Positions 24,801 to 33,340 are shown, numbered from the stretch's first letter. The stretch is 64,000 bases of DNA from Pseudomonas nunensis (GCF_024296925.1 NZ_CP101125.1:4652501-4716500), one strand, 5' to 3'. The notes: generated by a model not told the origin, from the sequence alone. Program-made: numbers and translations.

Positions 24801-24874
24801 GCGGGTGTCGTATAATGGCATTACTCCAGCTTCCCAAGCTGATAACGAGGGTTCGATTCCCTTCACCCGCTCCA
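24801..24874 (+). tRNA. tRNA-Gly (CCC)
   Basis: 74 bases with the CCA end encoded. Acceptor stem GCGGGTG (24801-24807) pairs with CACCCGC (24864-24870). The anticodon arm is CAGCTTCCCAAGCTG with anticodon CCC at 24833-24835. The T arm is GAGGGTTCGATTCCCTTC. Confidence 0.95.
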
Positions 24875-24927
24875 ATCGAATTGTGGTCTCACGTTGAGGT
24901 TTTTTGACGGGGGATGTAGAGATAGAA

Positions 24928-24957
24928 AAAAACCGGTCCTGGTGGCCGGTTTTTTTG
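24928..24957 (+). terminator. Intrinsic terminator after tRNA-Gly
   Basis: AACCGG and CCGGTT around TCCTGGTGG, followed by a run of T to 24957; the A run before the stem makes it work from both sides. Confidence 0.8.
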
Positions 24958-25340
24958 TGGGCGGGATTTAATCCTTCCCCTTTGAGCAGCCTACAAACAC
25001 CCGTTCAATGGAGAGCCAACGGCCCATAATTCGGGGCTCTGCTGAGGCCAACTCTCGAAATAGCAACGTCCTACACTACTCTAGGAATTGTCCGTAGACT
25101 TGCGGATTGCAGTGTCTTTGTCATGAGTCCTATAGTCCGATCCACGCCTAAATGGCGTATCGGGTTTGGCGACTCGATGACAACGACCCAGAAAACTCCG
25201 GAATTTCGGAGCTTTTTCTGACTGCATTTTGCCGCGCTTTTTTTGGTGGCTGTGCGTGGGAGATCTTCGGGTCTGCCGGTTTTACCGTTGTCCGGTTCGC
25301 CAACCCGCGTACAGCTACCACCCTTTTGTTTGGCGACGAT
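24958..25340. other. Spacer with ORFs open on both strands, no assignable gene
   Basis: About 380 bases. Open frames of 63 codons (+, 25152-25343) and 101 codons (-, 25071-25376) coexist, but neither shows a recognised domain. The run GGAATTTCGGAGCTTTTTC at 25200 gives a small hairpin with a T run. I suspect a conserved non-coding leader of the next gene rather than a protein gene. Confidence 0.35.
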
Positions 25341-25379
25341 TGAGTGGTAGGTCTTTAACCTACAACCGGTAATCACTCA
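25341..25379 (+). promoter_or_regulatory. Two-tier hairpin closing over the start codon of the next gene
   Basis: TGAGTG (25341-25346) pairs with CACTCA (25374-25379), whose last A is the first base of the ATG. Inside it GTAGGT (25347-25352) pairs with ACCTAC (25358-25363). The stem would hide the start of the 87-residue gene, and no ordinary Shine-Dalgarno sequence is visible there. Confidence 0.5.
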
Positions 25380-25642
25380 TGAACGAATACATGGCTTTAA
25401 CCAGCAACGCCGACGATCTACCTTCACTGTTCGTCAACACGACACAACCGCTGCATTCGCTGCTCAGTACGGCCAGTTACAGAATCCGGGCCGTGACACA
25501 GCTGCTTGAAAACCTCGCGATGCGCGGTGACATCACGTCTGATTCGGTGGTCCTCAGCGATTTCGCATTGCTCTGCTGCGTGCCTTTGCGCGATGGTTGC
25601 GATGTGCTGGACGTGATTGCTCGACGCTTGGATGCGGAATAG
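25379..25642 (+). CDS. Small Pseudomonas protein, possibly DUF3077-like
   Basis: 87 residues, MNEYMALTSNADDLPSLFV..., ending LDVIARRLDAE. Helical and soluble, with no signal peptide or cysteines of note beyond a CC pair. It resembles in layout the small DUF3077-type proteins that pseudomonads carry in many copies, but this is only an impression of similarity. An internal ATG at codon 5 is an alternative start. A terminator follows at 25659. Confidence 0.6.
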   Translation: MNEYMALTSNADDLPSLFVNTTQPLHSLLSTASYRIRAVTQLLENLAMRGDITSDSVVLSDFALLCCVPLRDGCDVLDVIARRLDAE

Positions 25643-25658
25643 TTCTGACGGTTAGATT

Positions 25659-25685
25659 GGGCGCCTTTCGGGGCGCCCTTTTTCG
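25659..25685 (+). terminator. Intrinsic terminator
   Basis: GGGCGCC and GGCGCCC separated by TTTCG, followed by TTTTTTC. It closes the transcript of the 87-residue gene. Confidence 0.88.
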
Positions 25686-25724
25686 TTTGCCTGGATGGCC
25701 AATCTCGATCAGCAAACGCGCAAT

Positions 25725-25818
25725 CCTGTGGGAGCGAGCTTGCTCGCGATAGCGGACTGGCTGGCAGTTCATCCGTTGAATGTTAAACCGTCATCGCGAG
25801 CAAGCTCGCTCCCACAGG
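25725..25818. repeat. REP inverted pair
   Basis: CCTGTGGGAGCGAGCTTGCT and its inverse AGCAAGCTCGCTCCCACAGG flank a spacer of about 45 bases. It lies upstream of the methyltransferase gene; from here to 26044 I see no other clear signal. Confidence 0.92.
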
Positions 25819-26044
25819 GATTTTGCTGCTCATGCCTTAATTGATCAGCATTAACCGGCGCAGTGCTTACAAATCCCCAACGCACACGCCATTTCCCTTC
25901 CGTGCTCGTCCCGCTAGCATCTCTCCCATCTCTAATCCCCTCCCCCTGCGCGGCCATCAACGAATACGCGCTATCACTCTTCGAGGGAAACCAATCGGCG
26001 GCAACTCGTGCCGCTCGTGACGAACTCAATAGAGCAACCCGAAC

Positions 26045-26773
26045 ATGACGCAAAACATTTACGACGATCCGGAGTTTTTCCAGGGTTATAGCCAGATGGG
26101 CCGCTCCATCGGTGGACTGGATGCCGCGCCTGAATGGCCGGCGCTGCAGTCCATGTTGCCGCCGATGAAAGGTTTGAAGGTAGTGGACCTCGGCTGCGGT
26201 TACGGCTGGTTTAGCCGTTGGGCGAGTGAGCAAGGTGCTGACAGCGTGCTTGGTCTTGATGTGTCGGAGAAGATGCTGGAGCAGGCGCGTAAAACGACCT
26301 CCGCCGCCAACATCCAATATGCGCGCGCCGATCTGGAGCAGCTTGATCTGCCCGCTGGCAGCTTCGACCTGGCTTACAGTTCGCTGGCATTGCACTACAT
26401 CAAGGATCTGTCCGGCCTGTTCAAAAATATCCACGCAGCCTTGAAACCCGGTTCGCGCTTTGTGTTTTCCATCGAGCATCCAATCTTCATGGCGCCGCGT
26501 AATCCGGGTTGGTTGATTGATGGCGAAGGTCGCAAGCGTTGGCCACTGGACAGTTATCAGTTCGAAGGCGAGCGGGTGACTCATTGGCTGGCTGAGGGTG
26601 TGATCAAGCAGCACCGCACGGTTGGGACTTTGTTGAATGCCTTGATTGCGGCGGGGTTCACGATTCAGCATGTCAACGAATGGGGGCCGACGGATGCGCA
26701 GGTGGCGGCGCAACCGGCGTTGGCGGAGGAGCGTGAGCGGCCGATGATGATGTTGGTTGGGGTTGGGTGTTGA
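26045..26773 (+). CDS. Class I SAM-dependent methyltransferase
   Basis: 242 residues. The SAM-binding motif I is VVDLGCGYGWFSRWA (about 48-62) with the acidic LGLDVSEKML after it; motif IV is FDLAYSSLALHYI. This is a Methyltransf_11-type fold. The C-terminal half (HPIFMAPRNPGW, FTIQHVNEWGP) matches a branch of uncharacterised small-molecule methyltransferases. Substrate unknown; no pathway genes adjacent. Bounded by REP pairs on both sides. Confidence 0.85.
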   Translation: MTQNIYDDPEFFQGYSQMGRSIGGLDAAPEWPALQSMLPPMKGLKVVDLGCGYGWFSRWASEQGADSVLGLDVSEKMLEQARKTTSAANIQYARADLEQLDLPAGSFDLAYSSLALHYIKDLSGLFKNIHAALKPGSRFVFSIEHPIFMAPRNPGWLIDGEGRKRWPLDSYQFEGERVTHWLAEGVIKQHRTVGTLLNALIAAGFTIQHVNEWGPTDAQVAAQPALAEERERPMMMLVGVGC

Positions 26774-26801
26774 TACTCAGTTAAACCGAACACTGATTAC
26801 T

Positions 26802-26895
26802 CTGTGGCGAGGGGGCTTGCCCCCGCTGGGTTGCGAAGCGACCCCAAAAGAGGGCCTGCTGCGCAGGCCAGCGGGGGCAAGCCCCCTCGCCACAA
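26802..26895. repeat. REP inverted pair, GGGGGCTTGCCCCC type
   Basis: CTGTGGCGAGGGGGCTTGCC on the left and GGCAAGCCCCCTCGCCACA on the right, with an inner inverted pair GGCCTGCTGCGCAGGCC. It separates two convergent methyltransferase genes. Confidence 0.9.
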
Positions 26896-26931
26896 GATCA
26901 GTGCTCGCCGCATGATTGATTCACTCAGCTT

Positions 26932-27702
26932 TCACCGCGTTGCGACGATGAACAACCGCGGAAACGGCAACAACACCGTCCCGTCCTCAAGCGCCGGATA
27001 AGCCTGCTCAATCGCCGCCAGATACTGCTTCAGATACTCCGCCCGCTCGCCTTCATCCAGCGGATCAAGAAACGGCCGCAACCCACTCCCCTTGAACCAC
27101 TCCACCACTCCCGAAGCCCCACCTGCCAGCGGATGATGGTAGGTCGTGCGCCACACATCGACCCGCTTGCAGTGCGGCCGCAGCATCGAGTAGTAAGCAC
27201 TGGCACTGGCCATTTCCGTGCGCTGCCCGGCAGCGTCCGCCAATTTGCCGGCCCACGGGCCATTGGCGGCGACTTCGCGCATTAAACGGTGGGAAGGTTC
27301 ATTGAGATTGTCTGGCATCTGGATCGCGAGGCTGCCGCCCTTGGTCAGTCGGGATGCCAACGAAGGCAACAGCGCCGCGTGATCAGGCAACCACTGCAAC
27401 ACCGCGTTGGCGAATATCACGTCGAACGGGCCGCTATCGTTCCAGGTTCCGATGTCAACGGTGTCGAACTGCACGTCAGGCAAACGCTTGCGGGCGGCGT
27501 CGATCATGTCGGTCGAACTGTCTACGCCACGCACCAAGGCATTGTCGAAACGCTCTACCAACAACTCGGTGGAGTTGCCGGGGCCGCAGCCGATGTCGAC
27601 GGCTGTGCGCGCGTCCACGGGCGGTATCGCTGCGAGCAGGTCGCGGGCCGGGCGTGTGCGCTCATCTTCAAAAGCGACGTATTGTTTGGCGGACCAACTC
27701 AT
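26932..27702 (-). CDS. tam: Trans-aconitate 2-methyltransferase
   Basis: 256 residues from the ATG at 27702, with AGGAGAACGC upstream. Motif I is AVDIGCGPGNSTELL, then GVDSSTDMIDAARKRL, and motif IV FDVIFANAVLQWLPDH. The stretch IQMPDNLNEPSHRLMREVA and the C-terminal GSGLRPFLDPLDEGERAEYL are those of Tam enzymes. It methylates trans-aconitate formed from cis-aconitate and relieves inhibition of the TCA cycle. Confidence 0.88.
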   Translation of the reverse strand: MSWSAKQYVAFEDERTRPARDLLAAIPPVDARTAVDIGCGPGNSTELLVERFDNALVRGVDSSTDMIDAARKRLPDVQFDTVDIGTWNDSGPFDVIFANAVLQWLPDHAALLPSLASRLTKGGSLAIQMPDNLNEPSHRLMREVAANGPWAGKLADAAGQRTEMASASAYYSMLRPHCKRVDVWRTTYHHPLAGGASGVVEWFKGSGLRPFLDPLDEGERAEYLKQYLAAIEQAYPALEDGTVLLPFPRLFIVATR

Positions 27703-27888
27703 TGCGTTCTCCTGTCGAGGGATTGTCCTGGCCTGGGCCGACAACCGGTTCGCTACGATAACTCGACCCGCGTGCCAGCCCTATTCGACTTATGTAACAC
27801 GGTGGATCTGAAGCGGGATTTTCTTATCGCCAAATCATCGGAAATCATAACCAAATTGACCGTTCGTCGAGCGAACCGCCAAGCAATT

Positions 27889-27916
27889 TTGACAGCCTAT
27901 GTTTCGCATCTATAGT
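27889..27916 (+). promoter_or_regulatory. Sigma-70-type promoter of the first pixA-like gene
   Basis: TTGACA at 27889-27894, a 16-base spacer, and TATAGT at 27911-27916. The transcript would start near 27923 and have a leader of about 170 bases that includes an imperfect hairpin at 27958-27993 (GCACG with CGTGC, AGGC with GCCT). The rest of the 27703-28096 gap shows nothing else clear. Confidence 0.6.
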
Positions 27917-28096
27917 CCTAATCGCGGCCAATCGGAAGGAACCCGACCTGTCAATTTGCACGCATGGAGCAAGGCCTGTTCAAGCCTCGTGCATGGTGGG
28001 TTCCGCCCGTAGTGTTTCAGCAACGGCCGTAAGGCAAGCAAGCGTTGTCATGCCTGGAAAGTTGCCGGGCAATCACTATGAACAAGGAGCTTTACT

Positions 28097-28600
28097 ATGT
28101 CTCGAGTCACGGATGTGCTGGTCTCAATCGACACCGAAACCATTCTGAAAAACTACCCGAACATCAGCAAGAATCCCGCGTCGCCAACGATGATCGACGT
28201 CAATCATGTGTACATGGTGACCAACCGGGACAACGTGATCAATGGTCAGGCCGGCGGCGAACTCAACTTGAAAGCCCAGGTAGGCGACTTGATTCGCTGG
28301 CGTGAAACCAGCCTGTCGCAGAGCTTCGAGACCGCGGTGATTTTCTACAAATTCATCGGTAACGTTGGCAACGAGTTGATCTCCACGCCAACGCCACGCA
28401 AGGCTACGGCCTGCGTCGCCGTCCCTAACACCAGCAACCCATCCGTGCCGAGCTGCCAGAAAGTCGACAACCATTACTGGTCTTCGGAAACCCTGTCGTG
28501 CGGCAGCGTGACCTACCACTTCCACTTCCTGATCGTCGATCGCGACTGCAAAGTCGTCGGCTGCTGCTCGTGGGATCCGTTCATCACCATCCGCAACTGA
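28097..28600 (+). CDS. AidA/PixA-family inclusion-body-type protein
   Basis: 167 residues with AAGGAGC upstream. The N-terminal pattern VLVSIDTETILKNYPNISKNP, the central LKAQVGDLIRWRETSLS and the C-terminal VTYHFHFLIVDRDC...DPFITI match the AidA/PixA family. Members include PixA of Xenorhabdus, an inclusion-body protein, and AHL-dependent AidA of Burkholderia and Ralstonia. No signal peptide. Five cysteines in the second half are a local oddity. The role in pseudomonads is not established. A paralogue lies 120 bases downstream. Confidence 0.85.
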   Translation: MSRVTDVLVSIDTETILKNYPNISKNPASPTMIDVNHVYMVTNRDNVINGQAGGELNLKAQVGDLIRWRETSLSQSFETAVIFYKFIGNVGNELISTPTPRKATACVAVPNTSNPSVPSCQKVDNHYWSSETLSCGSVTYHFHFLIVDRDCKVVGCCSWDPFITIRN

Positions 28601-28610
28601 CGAAGGCTGG

Positions 28611-28628
28611 CCCCTTGGCGACAAGGGG
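28611..28628 (+). promoter_or_regulatory. Hairpin between the two pixA-like genes
   Basis: CCCCTTG, loop GCGA, CAAGGGG directly after the first stop codon, without a T run. It could be a transcript-stabilising or weak terminating structure and would give the two genes unequal mRNA levels. Confidence 0.5.
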
Positions 28629-28720
28629 CTTACCCCGTTCGTTGCCGTTTCGGCAGGAACAGGATGTCTTGCATGAACCGAAGCGGCTGCCGTCTTGTGC
28701 CAACATCATGAAAGGAATCC

Positions 28721-29275
28721 ATGATGACTTCCGAACCGATCAAATCGCCTTCATCCAGTGTCGCTACAGCCAACAATGTATTGCTGGTGGTTGATGCTGA
28801 GTCGCTGCTTGCAAAGTATCCAACCCCCAGCCTAGACGCGGAAAACCCGACGACTATCAGCGATGAGTTTATCTACATCGCCAGCGGGACAGATACCGTT
28901 AAAAATGACAGCAAACTGACATTAACCACTAGTAACGGAAAAACCTTCCATATTCGTGGCAGGACCGTAAGCCTGATCGCCGAACACAACGTGGTTTTCT
29001 ACAACATGACCGTGGGCGACTCCCAGGTGCTGTCGCCGCCAAAACTGCAAGTCAGCAGCGGCCTCACCGTACCTGCCCCTGATCCGGAAAACCCGACCCA
29101 ACCCGGCAGCCACCTGGCCGATGATCACTATTGGGAATGCACGCACCTGAACCCGGGCGTTGCAGCCTGCGAATTGAGTTTCATGCTGGTGAATCAAAGC
29201 TGCGAAGTGGTGGGGTATTTCAGTTGGGAGGTTCAGGTGACGCTTTCTGCTGGATTACCCGGCCTTAAAAGTTAA
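28721..29275 (+). CDS. Second AidA/PixA-family protein
   Basis: 184 residues, AAAGGA upstream of the ATG. It aligns with the preceding gene: NNVLLVVDAESLLAKYPTPSLDAENPT at the start, LVNQSCEVVGYFSWEVQVTL at the end, and a shared motif with DDHYWE. It has a 15-20-residue N-terminal extension and lower GC codon choice at 28721-28960 than its neighbours. Probably a diverged tandem copy. Function unknown. Confidence 0.8.
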   Translation: MMTSEPIKSPSSSVATANNVLLVVDAESLLAKYPTPSLDAENPTTISDEFIYIASGTDTVKNDSKLTLTTSNGKTFHIRGRTVSLIAEHNVVFYNMTVGDSQVLSPPKLQVSSGLTVPAPDPENPTQPGSHLADDHYWECTHLNPGVAACELSFMLVNQSCEVVGYFSWEVQVTLSAGLPGLKS

Positions 29276-29283
29276 GCGCAGAC

Positions 29284-29377
29284 CCTGTGGGAGCGGGCTT
29301 GCTCGCGAAGAGGCCATCCCATCCAACATCCATGTTGGCTGACCCACCGCTTTCGCGAGCAAGCCCGCTCCCACAGG
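29284..29377. repeat. REP inverted pair
   Basis: CCTGTGGGAGCGGGCTTGCT and AGCAAGCCCGCTCCCACAGG, spacer about 45 bases. It sits between the pixA-like gene and the iron-permease-like gene, whose ATG lies 84 bases further on. Confidence 0.92.
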
Positions 29378-29460
29378 ATCGCGGAGTCACTAGATCAATA
29401 GAATTTTCAGCAAGCCGTCGCTGTCTGAATTTCAGGCGCATCCCTATAAGGAACACGGCA

Positions 29461-29871
29461 ATGAAATTCGCAAAGATCTCCCAGAGGCTTGCCTTGTGGG
29501 CCGGCAGTCCCACGACGTTTATGATCGCGATCATTCTGATTGTCGTGTGGGGTTTGACCGGGCCGATCTTCGGCTACAACGACACCTGGCAGCTGATCAT
29601 CAACACCTCGACCACCATCATCACGTTCCTGATGGTGTTCCTGATCCAGAACACCCAGAACCGCGATACGGATATCTTGCACTTGAAGATCGATGAGTTG
29701 CTGCGGGTAACGAAGGACGCGCAGAACGCGATGCTGGGGCTTGAGGCGCTGGATTTGAAGCAACTGGAAGAGTTGCGCAAGCAATATCGCAAGATCGGCG
29801 AAGGCGAAACGATTGCCATGGACGTCGCCCCGGGCGGCGACAAGCCGAAACCAAAGTTCGACCAATGCTGA
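29461..29871 (+). CDS. Low-affinity iron permease family protein
   Basis: 136 residues with AAGGAACA upstream of the ATG. Two hydrophobic segments (about 18-36 and 44-61) with WAGSPTTFMIAIILIVVWG and TIITFLMVFLIQNTQNRD, then a soluble helical tail with DILHLKIDELLRVTKDAQNA. These are the family's signatures, a bacterial group named after the yeast Fet4 low-affinity iron permease. Its transport role in bacteria is not proved. Confidence 0.85.
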   Translation: MKFAKISQRLALWAGSPTTFMIAIILIVVWGLTGPIFGYNDTWQLIINTSTTIITFLMVFLIQNTQNRDTDILHLKIDELLRVTKDAQNAMLGLEALDLKQLEELRKQYRKIGEGETIAMDVAPGGDKPKPKFDQC

Positions 29872-29880
29872 GACGCCTGT

Positions 29881-29904
29881 CGCGGGTGACTTCCGTCACC
29901 CGCG
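29881..29904. terminator. Hairpin between convergent genes
   Basis: CGCGGGTGAC, loop TTCC, GTCACCCGCG. A strong stem without a T run, between the iron-permease-like gene and the convergent DUF4142 gene. Confidence 0.6.
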
Positions 29905-29915
29905 CCGCGTAAGGG

Positions 29916-30419
29916 TTAGCGGCTGGCTTGCAGGGCCTTGGCCATCTGCAGGTGATTTTGCAGTTTGGGCAAGGTTTCTTCGGCAAACGCTTTGATTTCC
30001 GGAACGTCGGTGGTGTGCGCTTCTTGCTCGATCTGTGCGATGGCTTCCTGGGTGGTTTTCACCTGACTGGCCGCGTAGGCCTGGTCGAAGGTCGGGCCAT
30101 CCTTCACTTCCGGGATCATCGTCTTGGACTTGTCGATCACTTCTTCCCGAGGCGCCACCGGCAAGTCGAGCTTCTTGGCGATTTTAGCTAGGTGCTGGTT
30201 GGCGGTGGTCAGGTCGTTAATGACCACGACGGTGTAGTCCTTGACCTCTTTGGATTCGGTTTTCTGGTGTGCCAGACGACTGGCTTCGATGTCGGCCATG
30301 CCTTTGGCGGACGCATCGTTGATGAAGTCGGCAGGCGACTGAGCAAAGGCGCTGCTGGCAAACAGGCTCAGCAACGTGAAAAAACTGGCATTGCGTAAAC
30401 GGGTGGCCATCCGGCTCAT
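29916..30419 (-). CDS. DUF4142 secreted protein
   Basis: 167 residues from the ATG at 30419 (MSRMATRLRN), AGGAGGGCGCGACC upstream. A signal peptide ends near residue 26 (SSAFA/QSPADF). The mature protein is all-helical in the DUF4142 pattern: FINDASAKGMADIEASRLA, VVINDLTTANQHLAKIAKKL, and a C-terminal ETLPKLQNHLQMAKAL. DUF4142 proteins have a ferritin-like four-helix shape and are periplasmic or outer-membrane associated; function unknown, often stress-induced. Next to the KGG stress gene. Confidence 0.85.
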   Translation of the reverse strand: MSRMATRLRNASFFTLLSLFASSAFAQSPADFINDASAKGMADIEASRLAHQKTESKEVKDYTVVVINDLTTANQHLAKIAKKLDLPVAPREEVIDKSKTMIPEVKDGPTFDQAYAASQVKTTQEAIAQIEQEAHTTDVPEIKAFAEETLPKLQNHLQMAKALQASR

Positions 30420-30493
30420 GGTCGCGCCCTCCTCGAAATAAAATTCAAACGGGAGCTTGCGCCCCCGTCTCTCAATCAAAACTACTTACGCCA

Positions 30494-30652
30494 CTACCGA
30501 GATTTTTGACCACCTTTGCGGCCCATATCGGTTTTCGCAGGGTCTTTCTCGACAGTCGTAGTGGTAGTTTTCCCACCTTTGCGACCGGCTTCAGACGCCT
30601 TCGTTCGATCGTTGGCGAAGTTTCCCGAGTTAGAGTTTCTTGAAGTAGGCAT
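30494..30652 (-). CDS. KGG-motif stress-induced small protein
   Basis: 52 residues from the ATG in AGGATGAGAATCATG, starting MPTSRNSN; an upstream in-frame ATG would add three residues. Two copies of the motif GRKGG (EAGRKGGKT and DMGRKGGQK), as in the Con-10/YciG stress family. Small, very basic and probably disordered. It belongs to the general stress response in other bacteria; here it neighbours DUF4142, also often stress-linked. Confidence 0.8.
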   Translation of the reverse strand: MPTSRNSNSGNFANDRTKASEAGRKGGKTTTTTVEKDPAKTDMGRKGGQKSR

Positions 30653-30768
30653 GATTCTCATCCTCTTGGTGTTGATCGCGGCGAGCAAACGCCCGCATAG
30701 GGTCAGAATTCTTATCCGGCCAAAGGTTTAGAAAAACTGCGGATGCTGCGACGAACGGCAGCGAAGGT

Positions 30769-32118
30769 TCAGACTTCAAGCGGCCGATGGCGCAGGCGTT
30801 TGACGGCGTACATCGCCTCGTCGGCGTGGCGGAACAATTGCTTTTCCTCCAGGCCGTGCTCGGGGTAAAGCGCGGCACCGATGCTCGGTTCGATGTTCAG
30901 GCTGTGGCCGTCCAGGCGTAGGGGTTGCTCCAGGACCTGACGGATTTTTCCGGCGACGCTTTCGGCATCTTCTGCGGCATGAATGCTGTGCAGCAGCACC
31001 ACGAACTCATCACCACCGATGCGCGCCACCGTGTCGGTGTCCCGCACACAACCCTTGATGCGATTGGCCACCGCTTGCAGCAGCATGTCGCCGACCGCAT
31101 GGCCGTGGGTGTCGTTGACCTGTTTGAAGCGGTCGAGATCGACATACAGCAACGCCATTCGTCCGCCTTCGGAACGCGCCAGCGCCAGCGACGCCTTGAG
31201 CCGATCACGCAATAACTCGCGGTTGGGCAACTGGGTGAGTTGATCGTACTGGGCCATGCGCTGCAGCCGCGCGTGCAATTGTTTGCGCTCGATGGCGGTA
31301 GCCACTTGGGCGCAGACGAATTGCAGCAGTTCTTTGTCCTGCTCGGTGTAGCGTTCACCGCCCGCCTCGCTTTTGACGATCAGCGCGCCGATGGTGCCAT
31401 TTTGCGAGTTCAGCGGCACGCCGAGCCAGCAGGGTGAATCATGCCCCGCCACCAGCACTTCGAAGCCCTCGGGCAGTTCGCTCTGGTCCGGGGTCAGCAG
31501 GATTGGCTGCCCGCTGCGGATGACCTCAGCGCACAAACGTCCGGTGACTGTGCCGGGCAACTCGGGCTGATGCTCGCGATCATCGACGTGATAGGGGAAG
31601 TTCAGCTGCGCGCAGTGTTCGTCGTACAGCGCGACGGAAAAATTAAGCGCCGGCAGCCATTCGCCGATGATTGTGTGGATGCGTTTGAACAGCGCCAGCA
31701 AGTCTTCCGCCGCGTGGGCCGCTTCGGAAATCGCGTACAACGCCGCTTGTCGCGACTCGGCCTGCTTGCGCTCGGTGATGTCCCGCGCGACAGCGATACG
31801 CAGTTGATCGACTTCTGACCAGCGCGCCGACCAGAGGATGTGCACCACCCCACCGTCCTTGCGCAGGTAGCGGTTTTCGAAGTTGAGCTTGGGTTCGCCG
31901 CCCATGATTTCCCGCGCGGCGTCGAGGGTGCGCTGGCGGTCGCCGGGGTGCACCAGGTCGATCATCGGCCGGCCGATCAATTCGTCCGGGGTGTAGCCGA
32001 AAATACGCTCGCAGGCCGCACTGACAAATACAAAGCGCCCCTGTTTATCCACCGCACAAACGGCGTCCAGCAACAGGTCGATGTAGCTCGCCAAAGGCGC
32101 GGAATTTCGGGTTGCCAT
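30769..32118 (-). CDS. Diguanylate cyclase with PAS and GAF domains
   Basis: 449 residues from ATG 32118; no strong ribosome-binding site was found, and the longer reading to 32175 is not excluded. Domain order: PAS (about 10-115, FVFVSAACERIFGYTPDELIG and a PAC end ITERKQAE), GAF (about 130-280), then GGDEF. The active site GGDEF and an inhibitory RxxD (RDTD, five residues before) are intact, so it should synthesise cyclic-di-GMP. Cytoplasmic, no membrane segment. The input signal is unknown. Confidence 0.88.
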   Translation of the reverse strand: MATRNSAPLASYIDLLLDAVCAVDKQGRFVFVSAACERIFGYTPDELIGRPMIDLVHPGDRQRTLDAAREIMGGEPKLNFENRYLRKDGGVVHILWSARWSEVDQLRIAVARDITERKQAESRQAALYAISEAAHAAEDLLALFKRIHTIIGEWLPALNFSVALYDEHCAQLNFPYHVDDREHQPELPGTVTGRLCAEVIRSGQPILLTPDQSELPEGFEVLVAGHDSPCWLGVPLNSQNGTIGALIVKSEAGGERYTEQDKELLQFVCAQVATAIERKQLHARLQRMAQYDQLTQLPNRELLRDRLKASLALARSEGGRMALLYVDLDRFKQVNDTHGHAVGDMLLQAVANRIKGCVRDTDTVARIGGDEFVVLLHSIHAAEDAESVAGKIRQVLEQPLRLDGHSLNIEPSIGAALYPEHGLEEKQLFRHADEAMYAVKRLRHRPLEV

Positions 32119-32220
32119 GGTGCAGGGCGCGTGTCCGGACAATGCAGCGATAAAAAACCGTCCCTGACCGGTCAACGCCTGAGCGCTGACTGTGCGACTG
32201 ACGCCTCCCTGCGTTCAGTC

Positions 32221-32859
32221 TCAAGCCTTGTTCGACACCAACCCCGGCAGCGCATGCGCCAGGGCGTTGATGGCGAAACCGATAAACATCACCCCGCACA
32301 ACCGCGTGATCAACAACTCATGGCGTTGATACACGGTGCGCACTCGCCGCGCACCGACAATGCCTATGAGAATAGCGTACGCCAGCAATCCGCCCACGAA
32401 GCTCAGGGCAATCAGCCACGGCAACATCGACCAATGCAGCAATTCGGCGCGACTGGACAGCAGCGCGGTAAATGTCGCCACCGCCACCGGATAGGCTTTC
32501 GGGTTGGTCAGACCGAACAGAATGCCGTGCCAGAACGGCTGCCGCGCCGGCCCTTGCGGCGTATCGGCGCTGCTGCGGCGAGCACGAATTGCGCGCAAAC
32601 CGAGCCAGAACAGATACAGCCCGCTGAGCACGCCCAGCACATCAAACGCCGTACTGCCGATTTCCCGGGCGCCTACAATCGCGATCAACGCCGTGCTGCA
32701 CCAGACCACGTCCCCGAGCAAATGCCCGCACAAGAACCCCGCCCCCGCGCGCCGACCGCGCGCCGCGCCAATCCCGAATACCGCCAACACGCCCGGGCCG
32801 GGGGTGATGCCGTAGATGAAGCCGGAAGCGAGAACGGCCATTAGCAGCGATGGAGTCAT
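32221..32859 (-). CDS. LysE/RhtB-family amino-acid exporter
   Basis: 212 residues with about six membrane segments. The family motif is ASGFIYGITPGPGVLAVF near the N-terminus, followed by RAGAGFLCGHLLGD, and NPKAYPVA in the second half. Members export amino acids or homoserine lactones; the substrate here is not known. Adjacent and divergent to nothing; a 34-base gap separates it from fosA. Confidence 0.86.
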   Translation of the reverse strand: MTPSLLMAVLASGFIYGITPGPGVLAVFGIGAARGRRAGAGFLCGHLLGDVVWCSTALIAIVGAREIGSTAFDVLGVLSGLYLFWLGLRAIRARRSSADTPQGPARQPFWHGILFGLTNPKAYPVAVATFTALLSSRAELLHWSMLPWLIALSFVGGLLAYAILIGIVGARRVRTVYQRHELLITRLCGVMFIGFAINALAHALPGLVSNKA

Positions 32860-32893
32860 GGGAAAGTCCTGTTTGTGGCGATTGGTCGCAAGT

Positions 32894-33334
32894 CTATCTC
32901 AGGTCCTGGGGTTCAACTGACTGATCGTCGAAGAGCTTCATTCCTGCGTAGGGCTTTTGCCGACAGGCGTTTAGCCGAGAGGCAAGATCACCGACGTGGA
33001 CTTCGAGCTTGTGGCCATCCGGGTCGAGGAAGTAGAACGACGCGCCCTCGCTACGGTTGTCGCGCCATTCCTTCACGCCGGCAGATTGCAGGCGTTCGAC
33101 GAACGGCAGGAAATCCGCTGCACTGAGGGTGAAGGCGTAATGGGTGTAGTCGGCGGCGGGTTCTGCGTTGCGCAGTGGGTCGAGGGACAGGCACAACCAC
33201 AGGCCCGGTAGCGAGAGGTAGGCGCCGGTGTCCCAGGTTGCGTCGAGGCGCAGTTGCAGCAGGTTTTGATAGAACGCCACGCTGCGATTCAGGTTGGTGA
33301 CGGCGAGGGTCAGGTGGTTGAGGCCGCTGAGCAT
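32894..33334 (-). CDS. fosA: Fosfomycin resistance glutathione transferase FosA
   Basis: 146 residues. The metal ligands of FosA are present: His7 (LNHLTLAV), His65 (DYTHYAF) and Glu111 ([10 protein letters not shown]), plus the fosfomycin-binding [15 protein letters not shown]. The vicinal-oxygen-chelate fold and the ending [12 protein letters not shown] match the pseudomonad chromosomal enzyme, with about ten extra residues at the C-terminus. It adds glutathione to fosfomycin. Starts only six bases after the stop of a secreted-protein gene, so it may be in its transcript. Confidence 0.92.
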   Translation of the reverse strand: MLSGLNHLTLAVTNLNRSVAFYQNLLQLRLDATWDTGAYLSLPGLWLCLSLDPLRNAEPAADYTHYAFTLSAADFLPFVERLQSAGVKEWRDNRSEGASFYFLDPDGHKLEVHVGDLASRLNACRQKPYAGMKLFDDQSVEPQDLR

Positions 33335-33340
33335 GGGTGA

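Noticed and set aside
27703..28096. lux-box controlling the AidA/PixA gene
   Set aside because: No convincing dyad of the LuxR type was found; a sigma-70 promoter explains the region.
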